Shown piece after piece: positions 30,440 through 42,345 of a stretch of DNA of 64,000 nt. The stretch's first letter is position 1. Each line of letters starts with the position of its first letter. The DNA lies in contig CAUYUJ010015282.1 of the NCBI GenBank assembly GCA_963575745.1, positions 674,651 through 738,650 of the forward strand, given 5' to 3'. Made by a program: the position numbers and the translations under genes. The notes beneath the pieces are model-generated. The model had not been told where the DNA came from and did no database searches. It saw nothing but the letters and a program-made list of their open reading frames with translations. Origin of the DNA: Prorocentrum cordatum. Lineage: Eukaryota; Sar; Dinophyceae; Prorocentrales; Prorocentraceae.

Positions 30440-30780
30440 GTGGTTCCCCCGGCTTCGCCCTCGCCTCGTCGTCGCTGTAGTCGTCGCCCTCTCCCTCGTC
30501 CTCGCCGCCGTGGTCGTGTCCGTCGTCGGCGGCGGCGTCCGTGGTCCGTCGTCCGTCGCCCGCCGGCGACGAGCACAGACAGTACCATGACCCACGATGA
30601 CCACGACCACGACGACAACGACGAGCCACGACGACCACGACCACGACCCCGACCACGACCGACCACGATCACGACCCACGATGACCACGACGACCACGAC
30701 GACCACGGCCACGACCACAACCCACGACGACCAAGGACACCGACGACGACGACCTGCCGACGCCGGCGGCGGCAACGCTC
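30440..30780. repeat. GTC/GCC then ACC/ACG microsatellite region
   Basis: TCGTCGTC-type sequence turns into ACGACCACGACC repeats near 30595; Thr, Asp and His frames are artefacts. Confidence 0.95.
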
Positions 30781-31000
30781 TTGACCTGCCTCGCCGGGCC
30801 TGCACCCGCGTGCGTCCCACCCGCGGGAACCCGCCCGCGGCTGCCCGCGCCAGGCCAGCCCGCCGCTGCCCGAGCGGGGCCCCGAGGAGGGCAGCCGCGG
30901 CCCCGCGCGGGGGCCCTCGGGCGGCTCATCGGTGGCGCGGTTCCGCCGTCATGTTGCGTAGGCTTTGCGTTGCGTCGTTGAGGCTCCTGGGGCGTTCTTT
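30781..31000. other. GC-rich sequence, no gene assigned
   Basis: Ala/Pro/Arg-rich frames only. Confidence 0.4.
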
Positions 31001-31310
31001 TACTGTTGAGGGCTTTGTCATGGCCTCTCGGGGGCTCCTGGGCCCCAAAAGAAGGCCTTTCCCTTGCCTGGTGGGGGTATCTGTGCCAGCTAGGTGATGT
31101 TCCTATCGAGCTCTCCCCACAGGGCTTGGATGACCATATTAGGTCCGTCTGGGTGGGTCGTTGGGCAGTCTTGGGACCTTCCCAGAGCGACATTGCACCG
31201 TCTGGGGGGAGTTATGGGGCCGTGGGGGAGCCTTTTTGGGGCCGTCTTCGATTGTCGTGGGGACCAGTTACTCGTTGGGGCTTTCTGAAGACTTCCCGAG
31301 GCTCGTAAGC
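31001..31310. repeat. Degenerate GCCGTCTTGG-type satellite, short block
   Basis: Phrases such as GGGGCTCCTGGGCCCC, GTCTTGGGACC and GGGGCCGT; weaker than the 54-57 kb block. Confidence 0.6.
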
Positions 31311-32620
31311 ATCAGAGCGGCAAACTAATGATACACATCGGCATGCCATGTTCTTGATCATTTGTTGCCTCCCATGTTCTCGCTGGAGGCCTTCTTTGGC
31401 AGGATGGTGCATTTGAGGGGTAGCTGGCCTGTTGTCGGGTTGTATTGGGGCAGTCTTGTCGTGTCTCGAGTCCGGGGCTCTGAGACATGTGTGGCCAGGG
31501 GGGGCCGCTCTTTGAAAGGGAACGGGGTCCGACGGACAGGCACGAGGCATTCTAAAACGCCCAACCGCGCCGAGAGCATGGCGGCGGAGCGCATGTATGC
31601 ATAGTGTAAGAATTCCCAGCGCGAGATCGTTTTTGTCATTCCACAAACGAGAAAGGCGTTTGCAATGGTCACGACCTCAGTGCTGCATCGGCGCGTTTCG
31701 TTCATCTGGCCTGCCGCTCGCCCACCTCGCTTCTGTGCAGACTGACCCCATGGAAGATCGGACTGTAAACTGGCTTATGTCAGGGCCACGACTGGTTTCG
31801 CATGAGATTCGGCATCAGTGTCTTCGAGTTTATGGGTCAAGCGAATGATGCGCTTTCGAAGCAGTCATTGTTTCCCGCCGGTGTCCACCCAGCGGGCACA
31901 AAACGCCATGTTCGCGAGGCGATTCTGGCCAGGTGGGCCAGCACAACATGAATTATCCGAGTCTTGCTCGCTGGGAGGCCTGTGCAGCGATCGTGTTGTG
32001 ATGGTGCGCGCGCGGCCCCAGGAGTTGCTACACCAATGGCGCGCTGCCCGCCCAGAGCACCAGCCGCTGCATTGAGCAGGTATGCTGCAGTCCTCGAGCC
32101 CAGGAAGTTTGTTGCAGTGGACGGGCAAAGGGTAGACGGAAGCAGTGGCTGGCCTTCACAGGGCAACCGCGTTTCCAGGGGCGACGCAGCATAGGGCAGG
32201 ATTTTGCAAGGGTCTTGCATGGCAAACTGGCTGCAGGACAGGGTCAGTGGGGGCGGTCTGGCAGCTCTTTCGGGTGGGAGGCTTGGGCCGATCTCCGTTG
32301 GTCCGTTGGTGGTCTCAATTGAAGGTCTCAGTCTAGAGGCCAATCTTGGACAGACAGGGGGGAGTGTAGGTTCCAGATGGGCTTCAGCTGAGATCAAGGT
32401 GTGGTTTGAGTCATGGTTGCAGTTGGGCTTCGATTGCTCTCTGTGGGCTTCAAGTCAAGCGCCAGATTGGGGTGAACGGCGCAGGTGCAGGTGCAGGCGC
32501 GGCGCAATGCGGCGGCAGCCAGATTGGAACGGATGGCAGCAACATCACGACCACAACCCGAACGCCAGAATTTTGACCTGGCTCAGAGCTGTCAAGAACT
32601 CACAGCAGAAACCCGAAATC
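31311..32620. other. No gene recognised (1.3 kb)
   Basis: No motif, tandem repeat or splice pattern stands out. GGTGCAGGTGCAGGCGCGG at 32480-32500 is a short GC-rich repeat. Confidence 0.5.
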
Positions 32621-33045
32621 TAGACACACACACACACACACTTTCTGCGTCGGCGGCTAGGCAGGGTGACTGCGCTGGCGGAAGGAGCATGTGTAGGACA
32701 TACATATGCGAATTCAGCCGAGATGCGCGAGGGCGGGTGAGAGGAAGCCCGGCGCGGGCGGGAGGGAGGGGAGACCGGGCCCGCTCAGAGCGGAGCCAGG
32801 CCGCGGCAGGGGCAGCGCTGGGGCGGCGAGGAAGCGGCGGCCGCAGTCAGCCGAGGGGGGCGGCAGCCAGGGGGCCGCCGAACCAGGGGTGGGTGGGAAC
32901 AGGCCCAGCGCGAGCTGGGGGCGGGCAACGCAGCGGGGACACACACACACACATACACCCATACACAAACACACACACACATACACAAACACACACATAC
33001 ACAAACACACACACACACACGCACACACACACACGCACACACACG

Positions 33046-33083
<38 letters not shown>

Positions 33084-33390
33084 CACACACGCACACACAC
33101 GCACGCACACACACACACACACACGCACACGCACACGCACACGCACACGCACACGCACACGCACACGCACACGCACACGCACACGCACACGCACACGCAC
33201 ACGCACACGCACACGCACACGCACACGCACACGCACACGCACACGCACACGCACACGCACACGCACACACGCACACGCACACACGCACACACGCACACGC
33301 ACACGCACACGCACACGCACACGCACACGCACACGCACACACGCACACGCACACGCACACGCACACACGCAGACACACACACACAGACGC
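32620..33390. repeat. (CA)n and (CACACG)n microsatellite, main run 32940-33390
   Basis: A short (CA)n at 32622-32640, then 450 bp of CA dinucleotides increasingly phased as CACACG or CACG. The alternating purine-pyrimidine sequence could adopt Z-DNA. Translations (Thr-His, Ala-Cys-Val) are artefacts. Confidence 0.98.
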
Positions 33391-33484
33391 ACACGAATAC
33401 CCATATATACCCCATCCAGTGCCTACTTACACTTAGGGGATCTTACTCGTGGTATAAGGAACTGGCCCTGAAGTTCGGTCCTGG

Positions 33485-33700
33485 TGCCATGTAGTCGCCG
33501 TCGCCACCCCGTCGCCGCCCATCGTCTGGGCCTGAAGGTTGGGGTAGCGGCCATTCAGTCACCGTCGCCGCCCCGTCGCCGCTGCGTCGCCGCCCGTCGT
33601 CTGGGCCTGATTGTCGGTCTGGCGGCCTCGTGCTTGCCATCGCCGCCTTGTCGCCATCTCGTCGCCGCCCCGTTGCCGCCCCGTTGCGCAAAGAGTATGG
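33485..33700. repeat. Short tandem repeats around CCGTCGCCGCC, ~80-bp unit
   Basis: CGTCGCCGCCCNTCGTCTGGGCCTGA appears at about 33511 and 33588 with CCGTCGCCGCCCCGTCGCCG between; about 2.5 units. Confidence 0.75.
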
Positions 33701-33985
33701 CGATCTACCCCCCCCCGAACTTGACGGCCCTCTTTTCAGCACTTCAAATGTGATTATGCCCCGTCGTCCGTTCTAAATGTGCATTTCGTACCAACCCAGG
33801 CAGGCCGGTGTCGCCCCCCCTGGTCCTCTGTGAAAATATTATGCGCGCGCCTTCGTTGATCAAGCTTCAATAATCCCTTGCAGAACCTTGGACGAAGCGC
33901 AAACAACAACAACGACAACACGTATGTTTCATAGGGTTTTTAATTCCGTGCGTCCCGAAAATATATACATCACATAATTCCGCAC
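33701..33985. other. No gene seen
   Basis: Low-GC stretch at 33740-33985 before the 291-bp satellite. Confidence 0.5.
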
Positions 33986-33989
33986 AGTA

Positions 33990-36420
33990 CGAATGTTATA
34001 CAACAGCCTGCGTTCGCGCTCTTGTGAATTTCCCTTTCTATTAAAAAGGACAAAGTTGGCTTTTCAAGCGTTCGTAACATGCTACCCAACGGGCCTTTCA
34101 CGCGCACGGCTCCGAATCTCTCGAACGCCCCTGCAAGCGCGCTGTCGCACAAATCCCTCGCAACGGATGGGGCGAAGTGCACACGTGCGCGTCGTCGTAC
34201 GCGCATGCCGATATCCTGCAAACACTTGTTCGGTTTCGTCGGGATGTCAAAAATCGAGTGTGCCGAAACATATGAGAACACATATTCCCTGCAACGCCAG
34301 TTTTCAACAAAGAAAACCTACGCTCGCGGTCGAGCGGGCCCTTGAGAAAACCATTGCGTTGTCATCCAATTCTGCCAAACGAGCCTCCCCCGCCGCATGT
34401 CGAACTCATTCGAACGCCCTTGCGCGCGTGCTGGGCGGGGGGGCGCGATCCGCGTCAAGCAAAGCAGTGCGGGCCACTCTCGCGCGTCGGACATTCGCGC
34501 ATGTGGAACTCCTTCCAAATCCTTCAGTACCGACGCGGGGCCGCTGTTATCGTCGTCGGCGTGGCCAGCATCGGCGCTGTCAGTGGCCTCGCCGCCGTCG
34601 CCGCCGTCGTTGTCACCATCGCCACTAGCATCGCTACTATCATCATCGTGTCTGCCGTTGTCAACGTTGCCGTGATACCGCGCCCGCCAAAGCAGCCGAT
34701 TCGTCAGCGCCACCGCGGCCGCGTCGGTCGCGCTAAAATAGTTGGCCCCCACGCGGGCGAGCATGCGCGGGCTAGCGCGGCCGCAGTATGCACCAGCCAA
34801 CGACACCAAGCACTCATCGCAATTGCCGCCGCATGGGTTTACCAAGCGAAGTTGCGGTTGGGCGGGTGGGATGGCTGCGCGAGCAGTTTAGCTGACAACT
34901 TCAAGTTCGGCAGGGCTGGTAGCACCACATATATTGCACCACGTAGATCGCTCCACACCTGCTGCACACTATAGATTGCCCCAGAGATGTTGCACATCGT
35001 CGGCTGCTTCGCATCGATTGCACTCCTTTCTTAAAAGAAGTTCGATTCTGCCACCCCGACAGATCCCTCGCGCATTCGAATGTACATGTGGTTTTGTCGA
35101 ATCGCTCATGCTCTTGTCGGTGGTCCCCCTCGCAATTGTCGAACAGTTTTATGCTCGCGCACTCGTTCATCAAGAACCATCAGATTGCAAGAATCCGCTG
35201 CAACAAATGAGACGAAGTGCGCGCGTGTCGTCGCGCGCATGCCGATCTCTTTCACAAGCTGCCCAGGTTTTGCAAGGATTCGAGCATTGGGGATCGCGAA
35301 AAATCTGAAGCACATGGTTTCTCAGCAAGGGTTTTCAAACAATACCTGCGCCCGCGCTCCTGCTATTTGTTTGAGACAGCTACCGGCTCTTTGACACGTT
35401 CATAAAAAATACTACCAGACGGGCCTGTCGCGCGCTTGTCGATATCGTTCGAACGCTCTTGCGCGCGTGCTGTCGCACGAATCTCGTACAGAGCAATTGT
35501 GCGAGTGTGCGCGCGCGTCGTGGCGCGAGCATGCCTAGATCTTGCAAGCACTTAGGGTGTCGCACTGATTTCAAAAACGAGTGCCCCGAATACATATAAC
35601 GACCCATGTGTTTGCAACATCAACCTTCAAAAAAGCCCGCGCATGCGGTCTTGCGGATTCTTGAGAAGACCCTGGTTGTTCAACCTTTTGATCCACTTCT
35701 GCAAACCGAGCCTGTCGCGCCACGTGCCGAATTTACTCGAACGCCCTTGCGCACTTGCTGGGGGGGGTTAATCCCTTGCAACAGATGGGACGAAGTTCGC
35801 ACGCGCGCGTCGTCGCGCGCGCATGCCGGAATCTTTCAAAACCTTTTCTAGGTTGCGTAAGGAATTCAAAATTGAGTGTTTCAACGACATATAGAATCAT
35901 AGTGTTGCGCAACGGGGGTTTCAAACAACGATCGTTCGCGCGTTCTTGCGAATGTTCGCGAAAACCTTGCGGGCCTCGCGCGCGCGTGTCGAAATCGTTC
36001 GAACGCCTTTGCGCGCGTGTTGTCGCGAGAACCTTTTTGCAACATATGAGACGAAGTACACGCGAGCGTGCGCCGTCGTGCGCGCATGCCACAATGCGGC
36101 ACCATCTGTCGGTTTCGTTTACGATTTCAAAACCTATCGTCCAACAAACATACAATAACACATGGTTTCACAATATCAGTTTTCAACAAAACGTGCGATC
36201 ACTGTCTTGCGAATTCGAAGAACCACCCGCACGTTTTTCAACATTTGCAGTGGATTTTGCCAAATGGGCCACTCGCGTTGCATACCGACATCATTCGCGC
36301 ACCTTTGCGCGCGTGTTGAGGGGGCAGGATCCGCGTCAAATAACATCATGCGGGCCACTGTCGCGCGTCGGCCGCGCGCGCATGTCGAACTCTTTCCAAA
36401 ACCTTCATCACCGACGCGAG
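33990..36420. repeat. ~291-bp satellite array, degenerate, with an inserted duplicated segment
   Basis: The landmark TCGAACGCCCTTGCGCGCGTG occurs at about 34117, 34408, 35447, 35738, 35998 and (altered) 36292, giving spacings of 291, 291, 260 and 294 where adjacent. Each unit also has GACGAAGTGCGCACGCGCG and GGTTTTCAACAA phrases. Between 34530 and 35040 the array is replaced by a segment that recurs at 36410-36860. Confidence 0.9.
34318..34845 (-). pseudogene. Repeat-borne ORF, copy 1, unidentified
   Basis: The minus frame reads NPCGGNCDECLVSLAGAYCG, SPRMLARVGANYFSATDAAA, then WRARYHGNVDNG and an Asp/Ser/Gly-rich low-complexity stretch encoded by a GTC-type repeat. The first 60 residues have four Cys and look like real protein. 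The same sequence, broken by frameshifts, occurs at 36346-36860. Family unknown; it could be a short piece of a transposon or host gene carried along with the satellite. Confidence 0.35.
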
Positions 36421-36860
36421 GACGCCGTCATCGTTGTCGGCGTGATCAGCATCCGCGCCGTCACTGCCCGTGCCGTCGTCGCTGTCAGCATCGCCACCAA
36501 CATCGGCACTATCATCACCGCGTCTACCGTTGTCGACGTTGCCATGATACTGCGCCCGCCAAAACCGTCCATTCGAACTGAGGTTCCGGGTGGGAGTTGC
36601 CCAGCGGTCAGCGCCACCGCGGTTGCGTCGGTCGCGCCAAAGTAGTTGGCCACTGCGCGCGCGCATGCGCGGGCTGTCGCGGCCGCGGAGATGCACCAGC
36701 CAGCGCCGAACATTCATCGCAATCGCCGCCGCATGGGGTTTGCAAAACATGTTTTGGGGTGGGTGGGTGGGATGTTCGCGCGAGCAGTGGAATGGGCATC
36801 TTCAAGGTGAGCATTGAGTTGCACCGCGCAGATTCCACCACGCATGTTGCTCCAACAGAT
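36346..36860 (-). pseudogene. Repeat-borne ORF, copy 2, frameshifted
   Basis: Pieces in three minus frames match copy 1: TPCGGDCDECSALAGA (about 36720-36765), VANYFGATDATAVALT (about 36615-36660) and WRAQYHGNVDNGR (about 36525-36565). The last is followed by an Asp-rich stretch. It lies about 1.88 kb from copy 1. Confidence 0.35.
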
Positions 36861-37130
36861 GACGCAACATATGTTGCCCCGGAACTTGCACAACATAAGT
36901 TATCTCACATAGACTGCACACCCCATAGTGTGCCACCGTTTTACTGCCCAACGTAAAATGCACAACCGGGATTGCAAACCATGAGTTGCACCACGTACTT
37001 TGATCCTCGTAGATTGCACGACGAATGTTGTTGGAAGCGCACTGATTGGGGTCAGCGCTGGCTCATATCTATACGGACGAACATATATTTCCAACCGTCC
37101 TGCGTTGGATATTTGTTTTGATTAGAGCAC
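36861..37130. repeat. Short degenerate repeats around TTGCACCACGTAGATTGCAC
   Basis: TTGCAC, AACATATGTTGC and similar ~20-bp phrases recur here and at 34920-35000, again following the duplicated segment. Confidence 0.65.
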
Positions 37131-37199
37131 TGCGGTCGCACACCTTCCTTCCTCCCCACCTCCCTGTGACTTCGCTCACTTCTGCATGCCAGCTCGCCT

Positions 37200-38850
37200 T
37201 CTACCTGGTCATCCTTGCGGGGTTGCGATCTGCGAACTTGTCGCCGCTGGGATGTCCAGCGGAGTGACGTCCTACCCAGACGCAAATGAGACCTCGTTAT
37301 CCGTGGGGGGTTGCGATCTGCGAGACTGTCACCACTTTCGAGGGTTGTTGGGTGTCCAGCGGAGTGGCGCCTGACTCAGATTAAGATGCGACCTCGCAAG
37401 CCTTGTGGGGCTGCGATATGTGAAGAGATCGTCACGTTCGAGGGCTGTTCGGGGGTGCAGCGGAGTGACGTCTTACCCAAGCTCAAATGAGACCTCGCCA
37501 ACCTTTGGGGGCTGCGATCTGCGAAACTGTCGCCGCTTTCGAGGGCTGCCGAGGGGGTTCAGCGGAGCGACGTTGTGCCATGTCTCAACTGAGGCCGGGA
37601 CATCCTTGGGGGCTGCGATTTGCCAAATTGTCGCCGCTTTCGAGGGCTGCTGGGGGGTCCGGCGGAGTGATGCCTTACCCTGACTCGAATGAGACCTCGC
37701 CATCCTTGACGGGCTGCGATCTGCGAAACGGTCGCCACTTTCGAGGTCTGCTGAGGTGTCCAGCGGAACGACGTGTTTCCCAGACTCATATGAGACCTCG
37801 ACATCCCTGTGGGGGCTGCGATCTGACAAACTGTCGCCACGTTCGAGGGCCGCTTGGGGGTGCAGCGAAGTGACGTCTTACCCAGATTCAAATGAGACCT
37901 CGACATCCCTAGGGGGCTGCGATCTGCGAACTTGTCGCCACGTTCGGGGGCTGACCAGGAGACCTCGCCATCCCTTGGGGGGGGGCTGATATGCGAAACT
38001 GTCGCCACGTTCGAGGGCTTCTGGGAAGTGCAGCAGAGTGGCGTCTTACGCGGACCACCAGGAAACCCCGCCATCCCTGGGGGCTGCGATCTGCGAACTT
38101 GTCGTCACTTTCGATGGCTGCTGGGGGGTGCTGCGGAGTGACGTCTTACGCGGACTACCAGGAGACCTCGCCACTTTTGGTGGGCTGCGATCTGCGGAAC
38201 TGCGCCACGTTCGAGGGCTTCGGGGGGGGGGGGGGGACAGCGGAGTGTCGTCTTACGCGGACCACCAGGAGACCCCGCCATCCCTGGGGGGCTGCGATCT
38301 GCGAAACGGTCGCCACTTTCGAGGGCGGTTGGGGGGTGCAGCGGAGTGACGTCTTACGCGGACCACCAGGAGACCTCGCCATCCCTGACGGGCTGCGATC
38401 TGCGAAATGGTCGTCTTTTTCGAGGTCTGCTGGGGTGTCCAGCGGAGCGACGTGATACGCGGACCACCAGGAGGCCCCGCCATACGTGTGGGGTTGCGAT
38501 CTGCTAATTTGTCGCCACATTCGAGGGCTTATGGGGCTGTGCAGCAGAGCGACGTCTTACGCGGACTACCAGGAGACCTCGCCATCCCTGGGGGGCTGCG
38601 ATCTGCGACACGGTCGCCACTTTCGAGGGCTGCTGGGGGGTCCAGCGGAGTGACGCTTTAGCTGCTGGGGGTGCAGCGGGGTGACGTCTTACGCGGACCA
38701 CCAGGAGACCCCGCCATCCTTGGGGGGGGGGGGGGGGCGATCTGCGAACTTGTTTCCACTTTCGATGGCTGGCGGGGGGTGCTGCGGAGTGACGTCTTAC
38801 GCGGACCACCAGGAGACCTCGCCATCCTTCAAGTCCAGCGGAGTGACGCT
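37200..38850. repeat. 101-bp satellite, about 16 units, two subfamilies
   Basis: CTGCGATCTGCGAA-type landmarks at 37222, 37311, 37411, 37512, 37613, 37714, 37816, 37917, 37986, 38084, 38185, 38292, 38393, 38494, 38596 and ~38738 are mostly 101 bp apart. Units left of ~37945 carry CAGACTCAAATGAGACCTCG; those right of it carry GCGGACCACCAGGAGACCTCG. A 69-bp short unit marks the switch. The period is not a multiple of three, so no repeat protein is implied. Confidence 0.97.
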
Positions 38851-38974
38851 TTTTTTGTTCTTTGGAGGTTGTTTCGAGTTCCGGGGTCGTCAAGAATGCA
38901 GGCGAGCTAGGTTTAATATGTTTGTCGAGCGCCGGGGCGACATGGCGCAGGCAGCGCTGCATCTTCAGCGTACC

Positions 38975-38978
38975 ACCG

Positions 38979-39021
<43 letters not shown>

Positions 39022-39035
39022 AAACAACAACACGC
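38975..39035. repeat. (AAC)n microsatellite
   Basis: About 18 AAC triplets with one AAA, giving a poly-Asn frame. Confidence 0.97.
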
Positions 39036-39415
39036 TTCGGTCTCCTTTCGTCACTTTCGTCGTCGTCCTCTGCCCCCTGCTACCTTCCCTCTGCTGCTGC
39101 CGCGCTGACGGTTCGGCCCCCCACGCGTCCTTGTCCTTGTCTTCGTTCCCGCCCCCATGTCCTCCTCAAGCCTGGGCCTTCGCTACTCGTCCTTCTGCTG
39201 TTGTCCTGTGGGATGTGCCACGTGATCGCATCCCATATAGCTTGCACAACACGAGAGCGGCGCCTACACTGTCATTGTCCTGTCAAGTGTGGGCCATTTC
39301 CTCTTGTCACTTGATGCAAATTGGTTGGGTGCGTCACGGAGCAATTTTACAAATAGTTGTGTGTACACAAGTATACACATGTGCGCATGTACGTACAACG
39401 CCCCCACACATGCAC
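39036..39415. other. No gene recognised
   Basis: Ordinary sequence without motifs. Confidence 0.5.
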
Positions 39416-39482
39416 ACATACACACACACGCACACACACACAGACACACACACACACACATACGTACACGCACACGCACAAT
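39416..39482. repeat. (CA)n microsatellite
   Basis: ACACACACGCACACACACAG-type run. Confidence 0.95.
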
Positions 39483-39544
39483 CACCTCGGTTAAGGCCCA
39501 ACACTTTGAAGCTGTGAGTACCGCGAGCGAGCAAAATGACGACC

Positions 39545-40420
39545 GGCTCGCATATCCTGGCGGGGCGGCGCCATGCGAACACCGCTGCTGGGGAATTCAG
39601 GGTGGCACGAAACGCCTGCAGGTTGTGCGCCATGCAAACCCTGGCAGTAGGGCCCTTCGTGGAGACTCCCATGGGGCCACGAAACGTGTGACGGGTGTGC
39701 CGAAAGGGTTCGGCGACGCCATCCGGACACTGGCACTTGGGCTTTCTAGTTGGAGCCCTCTTCTGGGGTCACGGAGCGCGGGTGAGGGGTGTGCCGAGAT
39801 GAGGCGGCGACTCTATGCAGATCCTGGCATGTTCACCTTAGTTAGAGCTCCCAACGGGGCAGCGGAACGTGTGAGGGGTGTGCCGACATGTGACGGCGAC
39901 GCCATGCGGACCCGGGCATTGGTGCGTGAGATGGTGCACCCTATGGGACCACAGAGCAGCGTGTGAGTGGATTGTTGGACGCCATGCGGACCCTAGCATG
40001 TGGGCCTGAGTTGAAGGTTCCAATGGGGTTCTGGAACATGTGTGGGCTGTGCCGACATGGGGCGGCGACGCTATGCGGACCCTGACAAGTGATTCTTATT
40101 TGGAGCTCACAATGGGGCCACGGAACGTGTGAAGGGTGTGCCGACATGGGACGACGACGCCATGCGAATCCTGGCCTTTGGGCCTGAGTTGGAGCGCCCT
40201 ATGAGGCCGCGGAACGTGTGGGGCGTGTGCGGACATGTGGCGGCGACGTTATGCTGACAATGGCATGTAGGCTTTCGGTGGAGCTCCCCATGGTGCCGCA
40301 GAAAGTATGAGGTGTGTGCCGAAATGAGGCGGCAACGCCATGCGGACCCTTGCATTTCCACATTAGTTGGAGCGCCCATGGGGTCACGGAGCGCGTGAGG
40401 ACTGAGCCGAAATGGACATG
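39545..40420. repeat. 89-bp minisatellite, about nine units
   Basis: CGGCGAC landmarks at 39711, 39805, 39894, 39974 (altered), 40063, 40152, 40241 and 40330 are mostly 89 bp apart. The unit reads roughly GGCGACGCCATGCGGACCC, then GTTGGAGCTCCCNATGGGG, then GGAACGTGTGAGGGGTGTGC. Confidence 0.95.
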
Positions 40421-41524
40421 TTGAGAGCAGGGTCAAGCAGGGGGAGAAGGGGGGGCAACGGGAGGAGGTGAGGACGCGGGGCATTGCCCTTTCAAAACGA
40501 GGACCCAACACCACATGATGGTTTGGGAAACACAATTTCCCGCTGGCCCCTATGGGGCGTGAATGGATGGTAAAGCGCAAAGCGCTGATCAGCGTTGACC
40601 CCGATTGGTTTCCTCTGTGGTTTGACAGGAAGAGTTGCCGTTGAGGTGGGTTCAGGGGCGCAGAGGCCCGATTGGGCCTCATCGGAGTTGTCAACCTGGG
40701 ATGCGCCAGGGGTGCTGAGGCGCAGTTGGGCTGCGTCGGTGAGCGGCCGAGCTGTCATAGGTAGCTCGTGCCCGGGGCAAGCGGGCTGTGTTGCGGGGCT
40801 GCGCGCCATTGGGTCCCACCCGCAGATCCCTCGCGTTTTGCACGGTGGCATTTGAAGCCCGCCGACTCGCAGCCGCACCTTCGGCCCGCCTCTCGCCCTT
40901 GGGCTCGCATGGTGGGCCGCCCTCCCGCCCTTGCACGTGCCGATTTCCCCTTCGCCGCCCTCGCCGCGGAGGCGGATCTTCAGCATTACGGCCGGGAGCT
41001 TTTGGATATCGTGTCGCTCCGCCAGTTCTGGCCCACCGCGCCTCGGTGCGGCAGGCTATCCACTTCACGGCCCCGAGGCGTCAACGTCCCGAGCTTCCCG
41101 TCCCGCGGAGCGGAGCGACACGCTATCCGCGTGCCGCCCGGGCCGCCGCACCCCCGCCCACTCTGCCACCATCCAGCCCTTGCTAGCCGCCCGCCCTCCA
41201 GTCCTTGCCGCCCGTCCGCCTCCGCGCCCTTACCGCCGTGCACGCTTCCGTCAAGCTCGTCGCCGTCCCTCACGCTCCATGGCGCCACCAGGTGTACTGC
41301 ACATGGAGCCGTTGCCCCCGGCTCCCCTGGGGGGGGGGGGGGGCGGGCGGCGTCACGCATGCGCGCTGATTGGAGAGAGGAGGGATGGGGGAGGAAGAGG
41401 GAGGAAGCGAAGAAGGAGGAGCAGCAGGAGCAGGAGCAAGGAGGGAGCGAGCCCTTGTCCCGGATGTCCCAAGGGTTATCGAATCGGATGAGTGCCGTGG
41501 TTTCAGAATATGTTCGGCGAGCCA
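40421..41524. other. GC-rich, no gene recognised; inverted repeat 41003-41130
   Basis: GGATATCGTGTCGCTCCGC at about 41003-41022 and its inverse GCGGAGCGACACGCTATCC at about 41105-41125 form ~18-bp arms. The motif is shared with 8514-8579, and the flanking AACGTCCCGAGCTT is shared too (8475 and 41085). Frames are Arg/Pro/Ala-rich. Confidence 0.5.
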
Positions 41525-41805
41525 GTAGGAGGAGGAGGATGCGGAAGTGGGGGAGGATGAGGAGGAGGAGGAGGAGGACGACGAGGAGGAGGACGACGAG
41601 GAGGAGGAGGACGAGGAGGAGGACGAGGAGAGGAGGATGAGGAGGAAGAGGAGGAGGAGGAGGAGGACAATGCGAGGAGAGGATCGGAAGGAGGGGGAGG
41701 AGGAAAACGGCGAGGATAGAGGACAGACGAAAGAAGAGAGAAGAGGAGGAGGAGGAGGAGGAGGAGGAGGAGGAGCAGGAGGAGGAAGAGGAGGGATGCA
41801 AGCGG
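41525..41805. repeat. (GGA)n tracts with ACG interruptions
   Basis: Long interrupted purine run, the largest in the middle of the window. Confidence 0.97.
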
Positions 41806-42216
41806 TTATGCAGACCCATGTGTCCTTTCTATCTGGCCCGTATGGGAATTGGTAGAAATCACGAGCCTGACAGCCGAGCTTGATTAGTTCGTGCTGTTTG
41901 GGCACGGCAGCAGATCGGGCGCCGTCGTTCAAGGTTGAAGCGTTCGCGGTCGAACGACTTTCGTTTGAAGTAAATGGCACCAGCGAGCTCCATGGCCGTC
42001 CGCCAGGTCTGCAGGAGCAAGCATGCGTCTGGCTAGCAAGCGCACGGTGGGGGGGGGGGGGCGGTCATCACCGCATTTGTGGGCCCCAACCGAAGCACCC
42101 AGGCCCGAGAGCCCTTGAGCGGCGTGCGATCCTGCCTACGGCACCGACTTGGCCCAGACAAAAAACAGTTCATCTCGGAGACCACATCTGCGTGGCAGTG
42201 ATCTGCCTTTCCGCAG
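41806..42216. other. No gene seen
   Basis: Mixed sequence with a G-run at 42049-42061; pyrimidine-rich end CTGCCTTTCCGCAG (42203-42216) is acceptor-like. Confidence 0.45.
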
Positions 42217-42345
42217 CAGCCTGCGACGGAAAGCTTCGCCCCCGCGCAGGCTCGATCTCGCTGGAGGGCGCCCTGCGGTGGGAGAGCGCCGAGGCCTTCT
42301 TTGGCAGCCTGCGGCGTCGCGCCCCGCAGACGCGGCGACCAAGAA
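42217..42345 (+). CDS. Possible short exon, unidentified
   Basis: After the acceptor-like CTTTCCGCAG the best frame reads ACDGKLRPRAGSISLEGALR followed by WESAEAFFGSLRRRAPQTRR, then runs into the GGA tract at 42345. Composition and helix-like spacing suggest coding, but other frames are open too and I do not recognise it. Confidence 0.25.

Noticed and set aside
32485-33494. Thr-His repeat ORFs
   Set aside because: They translate a (CA)n/(CACACG)n microsatellite.
37200-40420. Possible CRISPR arrays
   Set aside because: Units of 101 and 89 bp are contiguous tandem repeats without unique spacers, in eukaryotic DNA, with no cas genes.
40107-40694. 195-codon minus-strand ORF over the 89-bp repeats
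   Set aside because: It follows the minisatellite, whose period is not divisible by three; there is no domain.
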